Below are positions 6,701 to 13,787 of a stretch of DNA of 13,787 nt, piece by piece. The translations under genes and the position numbers were made by a program. This DNA comes from Patescibacteria group bacterium UBA4664 (GTDB taxonomy: Bacteria > Patescibacteriota > Saccharimonadia > CAILAD01 > BJGX01), in NCBI GenBank assembly GCA_943353705.1, contig CALRAY010000009.1, positions 1 to 13,787 of the forward strand. Reading direction: 5' to 3'. How positions within the stretch are numbered: the stretch's first letter is position 1; each line of letters opens with the position of its first letter. Below the pieces are notes generated by a model. That model saw only the letters and a program-made list of their open reading frames with translations. It did not search any database and was not told the origin of the DNA.

Positions 6701-7309
6701 GGCAAAACTCAGCTTTATCACGGATATACCGGCGAACCATTTGCCGAAACTACAACCATTGGATATAAGTACATGTTGAAACTACAACACATGGTAGACG
6801 ATAAGATTCACGCACGATCCACAGGACCTTACGCTATGGTGACTCAGCAGCCACTTGGCGGTAAAGCTCAAATGGGTGGACAGAGATTTGGAGAAATGGA
6901 AGTATGGGCACTTGAAGCATATGGAGCAGCAAATACCCTACAAGAAATTTTAACTATCAAGTCTGATGATGTAATCGGACGAAGCAAGGCTTATGAATCA
7001 ATTATCAAAAATGATGAAATTAGAGGTCCTAGAATCCCTGAGTCATTTAATGTTTTAGTTAAGGAGCTTCAGAGCTTAGGCTTGGCAGTAGAGCTTGAAA
7101 AGCCAAAAACCTCAAGGACTGTTGACGCTGAAGAAGTACTTGGAAAAAGCATTGAAGCTGAAGCCAATGAGCTTGGATCGGATGTATTACTTCAAGGAGA
7201 ATCGGCTGCTGATGGCGAGGCTATCGTAGACCTAAGTTCAAGTAGTGCTGAAGATGACTTCGAGGTGCTAGCTGAAAATGACATAAAATTAACGGAGCAG
7301 GAAGGATAG
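3800..7309 (+). CDS. rpoB: DNA-directed RNA polymerase subunit beta
   Basis: RpoB forms one pincer of RNA polymerase and lines the active centre and the rifampicin pocket. The 1169-residue product is full length. Visible marks: [13 protein letters not shown] (127-139), the rifampicin region QLSQFMDQ to GPGGL (380-407), [13 protein letters not shown] just after it, NYEDA (725-729), GRHGNKG (882-888) and the C-terminal [13 protein letters not shown] segment that contacts beta-prime. In the rifampicin region Asn401 stands at the E. coli Ser531 position, Ile388 at Asn518 and Met403 at Leu533. A ~69-residue acidic, Ser-rich tail follows residue 1100 and is probably disordered; tails occur here in other phyla too. 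It is translated from GAGGAG and lies 4 nt before rpoC. The rplJ-rplL genes that often precede rpoB are absent; clpP is there instead. Confidence 0.99.
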   Translation: MPKSASTTRKYLNSQNTPLQLPDLIKIQLDSYNWFFEEGLKELFEELSPIEDFTGKKYELNFKSYQFDKEKITEETAKEKNLSYEASLKATIELLIKETGEVKTQEIFLGDYPIMTGRGTFIINGVERVVVSQLVRSPGVFFTRDASADYFSAKIIPSRGAWLEIETAQNGVMSVKIDRKRKLPVTTLLRAFGFGTDTEIKELFKEVDTGEVKHIDETLSKDSSSSTAEALMEVYRRIRPGDLATVENSKALLDSMFFDFKRYDLSKVGRYKLNKRLGLNAKNDQEGRVLRKEDFIGIITEVIKLSNSTMPSEDIDHLGNRRLKMVGELMQIRFRVGLLRMERIVKDRMSITEPETIVPGQLINVRPIVASIKEFFASHQLSQFMDQINPLAEIVHKRRLNAMGPGGLSRERAGFEVRDVHRTHYGRICPIETPEGPNIGLVSTLATYARVNEYGFIETPYFKVINEVPVAKSTGEISSKLIKDSNGKAIVKADEKITSAHAKALENAGLEMVDIKSRATSDIVYLDASDEEKAVIAQANTPTDDKGYFVQVRVPVRGVGGEADEEDANNVDYMDISSNQVVGVSAALIPFLEHDNAKRALMGANMQRQAVALIRPEAPIVGTGVEGRVAEDSGQVIVAFEDGEIVSADAHEIVVKYKKAGKRTYKLINFQRSNNGSSMHQKTLVSSGEKVKRGDILADGMSTKDGELALGQNVLVAFMPFDGLNYEDAVIISQRLVHDDRYTSIHIENHQTDVRETKLGPEVITRDIPNVSEESLKDLDDEGIIRIGAEVEAGDILVGKITPKGETDLSSEERLLRAIFGEKARDVKDTSLRLPNGAGGKVVDVKILSREEGDDLPAGVMTQIYVAVAQLRKISVGDKIVGRHGNKGVISKILPVEDMPYLEDGTPVDMILNPLGVGARMNIGQILETHLGWAAHELGYRVASPVFDGVKLEQIKAELKKAGLSEDGKTQLYHGYTGEPFAETTTIGYKYMLKLQHMVDDKIHARSTGPYAMVTQQPLGGKAQMGGQRFGEMEVWALEAYGAANTLQEILTIKSDDVIGRSKAYESIIKNDEIRGPRIPESFNVLVKELQSLGLAVELEKPKTSRTVDAEEVLGKSIEAEANELGSDVLLQGESAADGEAIVDLSSSSAEDDFEVLAENDIKLTEQEG

Positions 7310-7313
7310 ACTG

Positions 7314-10300
7314 ATGAATAATAACCCAACTGAAAACATGATTTTAGACTTCGACGCAATCCGACTTTCAATAGCGTCCCCAGAAAATATCCTCGACTGG
7401 TCGCACGGTGAAGTGACTAAGCCAGAAACAATTAACTACCGAACTCAAAAACCCGAAAAAGATGGTCTATTTTGCGAAAAGATATTTGGGCCTACCAAGG
7501 ATTGGCAGTGTTATTGTGGCAAGTATAAAGGTATTCGATATAAGGGAATTGTTTGTGATAAGTGTGGAGTATTAGTAACCAGAAGCATTGTACGACGCGA
7601 GCGCATGGGGCACATTACTCTAGCTGTACCAGTTACGCATATTTGGTTTTTAAGAGGTACTCCTAGTCCAATAAGCTTAATTCTCAATATAGGCGTACGT
7701 GATCTAGAGAGAGTTGTGTATTTTGCTAATTTTGTTGTCACCGATGTCGATGAAAAAGCTAAGATAGAGGCTCTCAAAGAACTCGACTCCGATTTTAAAA
7801 AGCGACGTAAAGACTTGCTTGAAAAGCACCAAATTAAAAATCCTGAAAAAGATGTTCTAAGTGACGAGGCTATAAATGAGCTTGCCGAACTAGATAACTC
7901 ATATACTACTGCTAAGTCTGACCTTACTAATCTTGCTAAATACGAATTGCTACCTGAAGGTCGTTACCGTGAGCTGAATATGAAGTTTGGTCATATATTT
8001 AAGGCTGGAATTGGCGCTGAAGCCCTTCAGCAGCTATTGACCGAAATAGATCTCAAGAAACTAATCAAGAGCCTAAGAGAAGAGTCTGAAAATACTATTG
8101 GACAGAAAAAGAAAAAAGCCCTAAAGCGACTTAAGGTCGTCGAAGGTATGATGCAGGCTAATATTCGACCAGAATGGATGATTACTAGCGAGCTTCCTGT
8201 CATTCCACCAGATCTAAGACCTATGGTTCAGCTTGATGGTGGCCGATTCGCCGCATCGGATCTAAATGACCTATACCGCAGAGTGATCAACCGAAATAAC
8301 CGACTCAAAAAGCTATATAGACTGCAGGCCCCTGAGGTTATCTGTCGAAACGAGAAGCGTATGCTTCAAGAGGCTGTTGATGCCCTAATCGATAACAATG
8401 CAAGACGTGATCGCGCAGTTTCAGCCGCTGGTAGCCGCAAAAAGCTTAAAAGCTTAACCGACCTACTTAAGGGAAAACAGGGTAGATTCCGCCAAAACCT
8501 TCTTGGTAAGCGAGTGGATTACTCAGGCCGATCTGTTATCGTAATTGGTCCACACTTAAAGCTAGACCAGTGTGGTATTCCGAAGAAAATGGCTTTGGAG
8601 CTATTTAAGCCTTTCGTAATTGGAAAACTAATTGAGCAGGGCTTAGCCCATAACGTAAAAAGTGCTTCAAGAATGATTGAACGTGCTAGAACTGAAGTAT
8701 GGGACACCCTAGATGATGTTATTACCGGTAAATACGTATTGCTAAATCGCGCGCCTACTTTGCACCGACTTGGTATTCAGGCTTTCAAGCCAATACTAAT
8801 TGAAGGTAAGGCTATACAATTGCATCCAATGGTTTGTGCTGCCTTTAACGCCGATTTCGATGGAGATCAAATGGCAGTTCATGTTCCACTCGGAGAAGCA
8901 GCTCAGGCTGAAGCAAAGAATATCATGCTTTCAAGGCACAACCTTCTTAAGCCATCTTCTGGAGAGCCAGTCGTAAACCCATCCAAGGACATCGTGCTGG
9001 GATGCTACTTTATGACTTCTATTAAAGAGGACAGCAAAGGCGCAGGTAAGATTTTCGAAAATGAAGATGTTGCAGTCATAGCCTTGCAGGAAGACGTAGT
9101 TGATTTGAGAGCTACAATTAAAGTTCGAATTAATGGTGCGATAATTGAAACAACAGCTGGCCGAATATTATTCAATGAAATCCTTCCTGAAGGAATGGAG
9201 TATCAAAACGATGCCATGTCAAAGTCTAAACTTAAGAAAGTAATGGCCGAAACATTTGCAAACTTTGGAGTTGAAGCTACCGCTACACTCTCTGATGATA
9301 TTAAGGACCTTGGGTTTAAATATGCTACTCTGTCTGGCTTATCAATTGGTATGGATGATTTAGTTATCCCTCAGAATCGTGCTGAGCTAATTGGCTTGGG
9401 CGAAGAGAAGGTGATTGCTTACGATAAGCAGTACGAGCAAGGTCTAATAACTGATGACGAGCGATATCATAAGACTATCGATGCTTGGAAGAAGGTTGGT
9501 GAATCAGTCGAAGCGTCACTTGTCGATACACTTGCCCAGAGTGAATCAACTCTTACTATCGATATAGAATCAGGTGCTAGGGCAACTATGGCTCAGGTGA
9601 ATCAGATGGCTGGAATGCTAGGATTGATGCTTAATCCAACTGGACGTACTATTGAGCTTCCGATTCGATCTAACTATAAAGACGGCTTGTCGGTGCTTGA
9701 GTACTTTATTAGCACTCACGGTGCCCGTAAGGGTCTGACTGACACCGCTCTACGTACAGCTGAATCTGGCTACCTAACACGAAAAATGGTTGATGTTAGT
9801 CAAGATTTAGTCGTTTCAGAAGAGGATTGTGGCGACAAGGAAGGCTACCTAATATCCCGCGCCGAAGCTAAAGCTGCTGGCGAAGAAGGAATTACTGCTT
9901 GGCTTGCTGGACGAACTGCCAACCAAAGGATTATGGATCCTAAGACGAATAAGGCCATAGTCAAGAAGGGCGAGCTAATTTCTGATGAAGCCGCCAAGGC
10001 AATCGATGATATTGGTGCTGAAGAAGTAAGTATCCGCTCAATTCTCAAATGTAAGAGCCTTTGGGGTGTATGCCAGAAGTGTTACGGCCTAGATCTAGGA
10101 AGCGGTAAGCCAATAAGACAGGGTGAGGCAATAGGTATTATTGCTGCTCAAAGTATTGGTGAGCCAGGAACACAGCTAACTATGCGAACCATGCACGCAG
10201 GTGGTGTAGCAACTGAAGATATCACTCAAGGACTCCCAAGAGTTCAGGAAATATTCGAAGTTCGAAATCCTAAAGGTCAAGCAATTCTTGCCGATATCGA

Positions 10301-11105
10301 TGGAAGTATCCAGATCAGAAAGAATGGCAATAAGCAGATAATTATGATTATTCCAGAAGATCAGAAGGTTACTGAATACAAACTCGGAGCTATGATAGCT
10401 AAGGTTAAGGCTGGAGACATGGTAGAGCGCAGTCAGGTTCTAGCCGAGAGCAAAGATGGTAAGCGTACCATAAAAGCCGGAGGTAGCGGAGAAGTTAAGG
10501 TTACCAAGGATAAAATTTCTCTAACACACATGGGTGCTGGAGTACGCGAGTATACTGTTGGCGAATTTGCTTCATTAGAAGTCAAGAACGGCGATAGTGT
10601 CGAAGCTGGCCAAAGACTTACTGAAGGCCCAATCAATCTTCAAGACATGTTGCGCTTACGCGGCGAAGAGTCGGTTCAGCGCTATGTAATTGATGAGGTC
10701 CAGGCAATATATCTAAGCCAAGGCCAAACAATAGCAGCAAAGCATATCGAAGTGATTATTAAGCAGATGTTTAGTCGAGTTCAGATTGAAGACCCGGGCA
10801 ATACTGAGTTTATTTCTGGAGATATCGTATCCAAGACATCACTTACGATCGAAAATCAAAAAGCTGCTAAAAAAGGCAAGAAACTTGCAACTAGTGAACT
10901 GTTGCTAATGCCTATTACTAAGATTTCAACTGGAGCGGATAGTTGGCTGTCAGCCGCATCTTTCCAGGAGACAACTCGAGTACTTATCGGTGCCGCAATA
11001 CGTGGCAAATCAGACCATTTACGTGGCTTAAAAGAGAACGTAATTATTGGTCGACTGATTCCGGTCGGTACTGGATTTAGAAACGAGGAAGGAGGCAATG
11101 CTTGA
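7314..11105 (+). CDS. rpoC: DNA-directed RNA polymerase subunit beta-prime
   Basis: RpoC carries the catalytic magnesium site of RNA polymerase. The 1263-residue protein is complete. The N-terminal zinc ribbon has Cys66, Cys68, Cys81 and Cys84. The active-site loop NADFDGD is at 512-518, with Asp514, Asp516 and Asp518. The second zinc site has Cys839, Cys913, Cys920 and Cys923, spaced exactly as in E. coli (74, 7, 3). The bridge helix and trigger loop are conserved through [12 protein letters not shown], with the trigger-loop His at 961. The large trigger-loop insertion of Proteobacteria is absent. The start is set by AGGAAGGA at 7299-7306, which overlaps the rpoB stop and leaves 7 nt to the ATG, so the two subunits are likely coupled. 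It ends in TGA, evidence for the standard code. Confidence 0.99.
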   Translation: MNNNPTENMILDFDAIRLSIASPENILDWSHGEVTKPETINYRTQKPEKDGLFCEKIFGPTKDWQCYCGKYKGIRYKGIVCDKCGVLVTRSIVRRERMGHITLAVPVTHIWFLRGTPSPISLILNIGVRDLERVVYFANFVVTDVDEKAKIEALKELDSDFKKRRKDLLEKHQIKNPEKDVLSDEAINELAELDNSYTTAKSDLTNLAKYELLPEGRYRELNMKFGHIFKAGIGAEALQQLLTEIDLKKLIKSLREESENTIGQKKKKALKRLKVVEGMMQANIRPEWMITSELPVIPPDLRPMVQLDGGRFAASDLNDLYRRVINRNNRLKKLYRLQAPEVICRNEKRMLQEAVDALIDNNARRDRAVSAAGSRKKLKSLTDLLKGKQGRFRQNLLGKRVDYSGRSVIVIGPHLKLDQCGIPKKMALELFKPFVIGKLIEQGLAHNVKSASRMIERARTEVWDTLDDVITGKYVLLNRAPTLHRLGIQAFKPILIEGKAIQLHPMVCAAFNADFDGDQMAVHVPLGEAAQAEAKNIMLSRHNLLKPSSGEPVVNPSKDIVLGCYFMTSIKEDSKGAGKIFENEDVAVIALQEDVVDLRATIKVRINGAIIETTAGRILFNEILPEGMEYQNDAMSKSKLKKVMAETFANFGVEATATLSDDIKDLGFKYATLSGLSIGMDDLVIPQNRAELIGLGEEKVIAYDKQYEQGLITDDERYHKTIDAWKKVGESVEASLVDTLAQSESTLTIDIESGARATMAQVNQMAGMLGLMLNPTGRTIELPIRSNYKDGLSVLEYFISTHGARKGLTDTALRTAESGYLTRKMVDVSQDLVVSEEDCGDKEGYLISRAEAKAAGEEGITAWLAGRTANQRIMDPKTNKAIVKKGELISDEAAKAIDDIGAEEVSIRSILKCKSLWGVCQKCYGLDLGSGKPIRQGEAIGIIAAQSIGEPGTQLTMRTMHAGGVATEDITQGLPRVQEIFEVRNPKGQAILADIDGSIQIRKNGNKQIIMIIPEDQKVTEYKLGAMIAKVKAGDMVERSQVLAESKDGKRTIKAGGSGEVKVTKDKISLTHMGAGVREYTVGEFASLEVKNGDSVEAGQRLTEGPINLQDMLRLRGEESVQRYVIDEVQAIYLSQGQTIAAKHIEVIIKQMFSRVQIEDPGNTEFISGDIVSKTSLTIENQKAAKKGKKLATSELLLMPITKISTGADSWLSAASFQETTRVLIGAAIRGKSDHLRGLKENVIIGRLIPVGTGFRNEEGGNA

Positions 11106-11130
11106 CCAGGTAAGCCATATCTGGTAAGGT
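11102..11130 (+). promoter_or_regulatory. Candidate promoter of rpsL-rpsG at the rpoC stop
   Basis: TTGACC (11102-11107, five of six to the -35 consensus) overlaps the rpoC stop codon. At 17 bp it is followed by TG-G-TAAGGT (11122-11130), an extended but weak -10. A start near 11137 would leave a leader of only about 10 nt before rpsL, with no Shine-Dalgarno. Read-through from rpoC is equally possible, as no terminator is present. Confidence 0.4.
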
Positions 11131-11146
11131 ATTCAGGTTATAAATT

Positions 11147-11569
11147 ATGCCAACAATCAATCAACTCATCAGAAAACCGCGTTCGCGGAAAAAGACCAAG
11201 ACTAAGTCCCCAGCCCTAGGGAAGACCTTTAATGCACTTAAAAACCAATCCACACAATGCAATTCGCCCTTTAAGCGTGGAGTGTGCGTTAAGGTTTATA
11301 CCCAAACTCCGCGTAAGCCTAACTCAGCCCTTCGAAAGGTTGCCCGTGTGCGCCTTACTAATGGCATGGAAGTAACAGCTTATATCCCGGGCGAAGGTCA
11401 TAACCTGCAGGAACACTCAGTAGTGTTGGTTCGTGGTGGCCGTGTCAAGGATTTAGGTGGAGTACGATATCATATCGTGCGAGGCCATTTAGATACTGGC
11501 GGAGTCAGTGACCGCAAACAGGCACGAAGCAAGTATGGTACTAAAAAAGCATCTAAGGGTAGTGAGTAA
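11147..11569 (+). CDS. rpsL: 30S ribosomal protein S12 (uS12), with changes at two streptomycin sites
   Basis: S12 sits at the decoding centre and controls tRNA selection accuracy. The 140-residue protein matches the family throughout, including [19 protein letters not shown] and [10 protein letters not shown]. Relative to E. coli it has a longer N-terminal region, as in Bacillus. Two normally invariant positions differ. TPRKPNSA has Arg56 (CGT, 11312-11314) where E. coli has Lys42 (mature numbering). KDLGGVRYH has Gly104 (GGT, 11456-11458) where E. coli has Pro90. Both are classic sites of streptomycin resistance or dependence mutations. The Asp that is beta-methylthiolated in E. coli (D88) is kept as Asp102. 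No clear ribosome binding site precedes the ATG. rpsG follows after 3 nt. Confidence 0.98.
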   Translation: MPTINQLIRKPRSRKKTKTKSPALGKTFNALKNQSTQCNSPFKRGVCVKVYTQTPRKPNSALRKVARVRLTNGMEVTAYIPGEGHNLQEHSVVLVRGGRVKDLGGVRYHIVRGHLDTGGVSDRKQARSKYGTKKASKGSE

Positions 11570-11572
11570 GCG

Positions 11573-12049
11573 ATGCCAAGAAAAGTAACCAAATCTCTAA
11601 AACGTATTTTGCCAGCTGATCGCGTATATGATAGCGTTCTAGTAACCAAGATGATTAATAAGGTTATGTGGGATGGCAAAAAGCGTCTAGCTGAAAACCT
11701 AGTTTATAAGGCTATGGAGCAGGCGTCTATTAAGACCAAGAAAGAGCCGATGGAAGTTTTCGAAGGGGCCATAAAGAACGTTAGCCCTCAGGTCCAGGTT
11801 AAATCGAAGCGTATTGGTGGAGCCAATTATCAAGTCCCAATAGAAGTTAAGGGCGACAGAAAAGTTCATTATGCTATGATCTGGATGCTCGATTCAGCAA
11901 GAAAAAAGAAAGGCAAGAGCTTTGATATTAAATTGGCAGCCGAGTTAGTAGCTGCTTATAATAACGAAGGCGATGCCGTTAAGAAGAAGCAAGATACTCA
12001 CCAGATGGCTGAAGCCAACAAGGCCTTTGCTCACTTCGCTAGATATTAA
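11573..12049 (+). CDS. rpsG: 30S ribosomal protein S7 (uS7)
   Basis: S7 binds the 3' major domain of 16S rRNA, starts assembly of the 30S head and contacts mRNA and tRNA near the E site. The 158-residue length is normal. Conserved blocks are the N-terminal MPRK, VTKMINKVMWDGKK (24-37), PMEVFEGAIKN (59-69), RIGGANYQVPIEV (80-92) and the C-terminal EDTHKMAEANKAFAH-like segment (here QDTHQMAEANKAFAH). It starts 3 nt after the rpsL stop, with only a weak AAGGGT 12 nt upstream, so it is probably coupled to rpsL. A strong terminator follows 14 nt downstream, which separates it from fusA. Confidence 0.98.
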   Translation: MPRKVTKSLKRILPADRVYDSVLVTKMINKVMWDGKKRLAENLVYKAMEQASIKTKKEPMEVFEGAIKNVSPQVQVKSKRIGGANYQVPIEVKGDRKVHYAMIWMLDSARKKKGKSFDIKLAAELVAAYNNEGDAVKKKQDTHQMAEANKAFAHFARY

Positions 12050-12063
12050 AAAATAGATAGCAT

Positions 12064-12090
12064 AAAAATAGCCCAACGAGGGCTATTTTT
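12064..12090 (+). terminator. Intrinsic terminator after rpsG
   Basis: A perfect 11-bp stem (AAAAATAGCCC and GGGCTATTTTT) with the 5-nt loop AACGA ends in five T. The matching A-run on the other side would let it act in both directions. It ends the transcript that includes rpsL-rpsG and makes fusA a separate unit. Confidence 0.93.
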
Positions 12091-12139
12091 AGCTTGTAAA
12101 TAAGGCTAAAATAAGGTAGAATTGGACCTGATATAGCCG

Positions 12140-12145
12140 TATAAT
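12140..12145 (+). promoter_or_regulatory. -10 box of fusA
   Basis: A perfect TATAAT lies between the rpsG terminator and fusA. No convincing -35 is found at 16-18 bp (TTGGAC at 12122 is only 12 bp away). A start near 12152 would give a leader of about 38 nt holding AAAGGA. A second candidate, TG-A-TATAGC at 12129-12137, shares the CTGATAT string seen before tig and the hydrolase gene. Confidence 0.5.
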
Positions 12146-12189
12146 CGGTATTATTTATTTATGAATTAGAAAGGATACTATCTCATATC

Positions 12190-13787
12190 ATGGCACGCGA
12201 GTATGCATTAGAAAATACAAGAAATGTTGGTACAATTGCACATATTGACGCCGGCAAAACAACTGTTACCGAAGGAATATTATATCGAACAGGAGTAACT
12301 CATAAAATTGGTGAAGTACATCAGGGTGAGGCTACTATGGACTGGATGGAACAGGAGCGTGAACGTGGCATAACTATTACCTCAGCGGCCACAACTTGCT
12401 TCTGGAAGGATAAGCGAATCAATATTATCGATACGCCTGGACATATCGATTTTACAGTAGAGGTTGAGAGATCACTTAGAATTCTCGATGGAGCCTGTGT
12501 TATGTTTGATGGTAAAATGGGTGTTGAACCTCAGTCCGAAACCGTATGGAGACAGGCTGACAAATATGGTGTTCCTAGGATTTGTTTTATAAATAAGATT
12601 AATCAAACCGGCGGCGATTTTTACAAGAGTTTAGAGTCAATCCATGAACGACTTAGCAAGCACGCCTATCCGGTTCATTTGCCTATTGGCTTTGAGCAAG
12701 AGATTAATGGAATCGTAGATGTTATCGAGATGAAGGCCTATCAGTACTCAGACTATACCGATAAGGAGCTAAAAGAAATTGAGATACCCGAGGACATGAA
12801 AGAGAAGGCCAGTAATTATAGACGCCATCTTATCGAAGCAGCCGTAGAGGTAGATGATGCAATGATGGAGAAATATCTTGATGGTACTGAGCTCACCGAA
12901 GCAGAAATCAAGCAGGTAATCCGAAAATCTGTACTCAGAGGAGACTTCTTTTTAGTAGCTGGTGGTGATGGACGAGGTGTAATTGTCGAAAAGCTACTCG
13001 ATTTAATTGTGGATTATCTTCCTAGCCCTCTAGATGTTTCTGCACCGCTTGCCGTAGATAATAAAACAGGCGAGGAAAGACTCCTAGAGGTAAGTGACGA
13101 AGCTCCCTTCGCAGGGTTAGCATTTAAAATAGCGACCGATCCATTCGTCGGTAAGCTATGCTTTTTTAGAGTTTATACTGGAGTACTCAAATCAGGTAGC
13201 TACATTTATAATGTCAGCACTGGCGAGAAAGAGCGTATCGGACGAATTGTACGTATGCACGCCAATAATAGAGAAGAAGTATCCGAGGTTCACGCCGGGG
13301 ATATAGCTGCTGCTGTTGGTCTTAAGAACACCGTAACTGGTAATACACTTTGCGATGAGTCAGCCCAAGTGCTACTTGAATCAATTGATTTCCCAGCACC
13401 AGTGATTAATATTGCTATCGAACCTAAAACTAAAGCCGACCAAGAGAAGATGGGCATAGCGCTAAGTCGTCTCGCTGAAGAAGACCCAACTTTCCGTGTC
13501 AGCACTGATGAAGAATCAGGCCAAACTATAATTGCAGGTATGGGTGAGCTGCATCTAGAAGTTTTAGTAGATCGCATGAAGCGTGAGTTCAAGGTTGAAG
13601 CAAATGTAGGCCGACCACAGGTGGCTTTCCGCGAAACCATTAAAGGCACAACCCAGGTAGAACATAAATTTATACGCCAATCCGGCGGACGCGGTCAGTA
13701 TGGCCACGTGTATCTAGAATTGAGCCCATTAGTGCACACCGAGGACGATGACAAGGCTAAGACATTTGAATTTGAAAATGCAATTGT
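12190..13787 (+). CDS. fusA: Elongation factor G, 5' part, with altered G4 and G5 motifs
   Basis: EF-G is the ribosomal translocase. The window holds 532 codons of about 700; the gene runs off the right edge in domain IV. The P-loop AHIDAGKT (17-24), switch I with RGITIT (Thr62) and switch II DTPGH (81-85, catalytic-type His85) are intact. Domain II, domain III (GMGELHLEV) and the start of domain IV (GGRGQYGHV) are typical. The guanine-specificity motif G4, normally NKxD, reads NKIN (135-138; AAT at 12601-12603), and the G5 CGSA segment is replaced by VAGGD (256-260). Its place after rpsL-rpsG suggests the main translocase, not a paralog. The Shine-Dalgarno-like AAAGGA is 14 nt from the ATG, which is long. 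No in-frame stop occurs before the edge. Confidence 0.97.
   Translation, partial: MAREYALENTRNVGTIAHIDAGKTTVTEGILYRTGVTHKIGEVHQGEATMDWMEQERERGITITSAATTCFWKDKRINIIDTPGHIDFTVEVERSLRILDGACVMFDGKMGVEPQSETVWRQADKYGVPRICFINKINQTGGDFYKSLESIHERLSKHAYPVHLPIGFEQEINGIVDVIEMKAYQYSDYTDKELKEIEIPEDMKEKASNYRRHLIEAAVEVDDAMMEKYLDGTELTEAEIKQVIRKSVLRGDFFLVAGGDGRGVIVEKLLDLIVDYLPSPLDVSAPLAVDNKTGEERLLEVSDEAPFAGLAFKIATDPFVGKLCFFRVYTGVLKSGSYIYNVSTGEKERIGRIVRMHANNREEVSEVHAGDIAAAVGLKNTVTGNTLCDESAQVLLESIDFPAPVINIAIEPKTKADQEKMGIALSRLAEEDPTFRVSTDEESGQTIIAGMGELHLEVLVDRMKREFKVEANVGRPQVAFRETIKGTTQVEHKFIRQSGGRGQYGHVYLELSPLVHTEDDDKAKTFEFENAI

Noticed and set aside
7082..7309. Acidic Ser-rich RpoB tail as a novel domain
   Set aside because: Acidic C-terminal tails of similar length occur on RpoB in Firmicutes and Actinobacteria, and no motif is visible.
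7511..7777. Minus-strand open frame inside rpoC
   Set aside because: It is the shadow of the conserved zinc ribbon and following clamp region.
11103..11105. Possible UGA recoding as in some CPR phyla
   Set aside because: The TGA stands exactly at the expected end of RpoC, and the other genes have no internal in-frame TGA.
11105..11125. ACCAG / CTGGT inverted repeat after rpoC as a terminator
   Set aside because: The stem is only 5 bp with an 11-nt loop and no T-tract; a promoter reading of the same bases fits better.
13290..13649. 119-codon minus-strand open frame inside fusA
   Set aside because: It is antisense to conserved EF-G domains II-III and has no initiation signal.

Overview
The window is 13.8 kb of low-to-mid GC bacterial DNA, almost fully coding. 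It uses ordinary stop codons: rpoC ends in an in-frame TGA, so UGA is not recoded. The gene set (tig, clpP, rpoB, rpoC, rpsL, rpsG, fusA), the compact spacing, the small orphan genes and the weak or absent Shine-Dalgarno sites suggest a reduced-genome bacterium of the Candidate Phyla Radiation. Candidatus Saccharibacteria (TM7) is my best guess. It rests on the look of the proteins, not on a search.

Layout. Positions 1-123 hold the unassigned tail of something upstream and a clear intrinsic terminator. Next come a two-gene plus-strand unit, an RBBP9-type serine hydrolase (142-687) and an abutting orphan gene (688-1218), and a convergent minus-strand gene for a small two-helix membrane protein (1274-1513). 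A 213-bp divergent intergenic region leads to trigger factor (1727-3004) and ClpP (3023-3616). After a structured 183-bp leader come rpoB (3800-7309) and rpoC (7314-11105), then rpsL (11147-11569) and rpsG (11573-12049), closed by a strong terminator. fusA starts at 12190 with its own apparent promoter and runs off the right edge.

How the genes work together. From 1727 on, the window is a core gene-expression block. It makes the two large RNA polymerase subunits, two 30S proteins (S12 at the decoding centre and S7 in the head), the translocase EF-G, the ribosome-bound chaperone trigger factor and the ClpP protease core.

What stands out. Several highly conserved active-site or drug-site positions differ. 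EF-G has NKIN instead of NKxD in G4 and lacks the usual G5 Ser-Ala. S12 has Arg at the E. coli Lys42 position and Gly at the Pro90 position, both streptomycin sites. RpoB has Asn at the E. coli Ser531 position in the rifampicin pocket. The RBBP9-like protein appears to have lost its catalytic His. Several genes have an extended -10 box so close to the ATG that their mRNAs should be leaderless. The rpoB leader can fold a terminator-like hairpin and a second hairpin that covers the Shine-Dalgarno site. I found no CRISPR array, mobile element or complete RNA gene.
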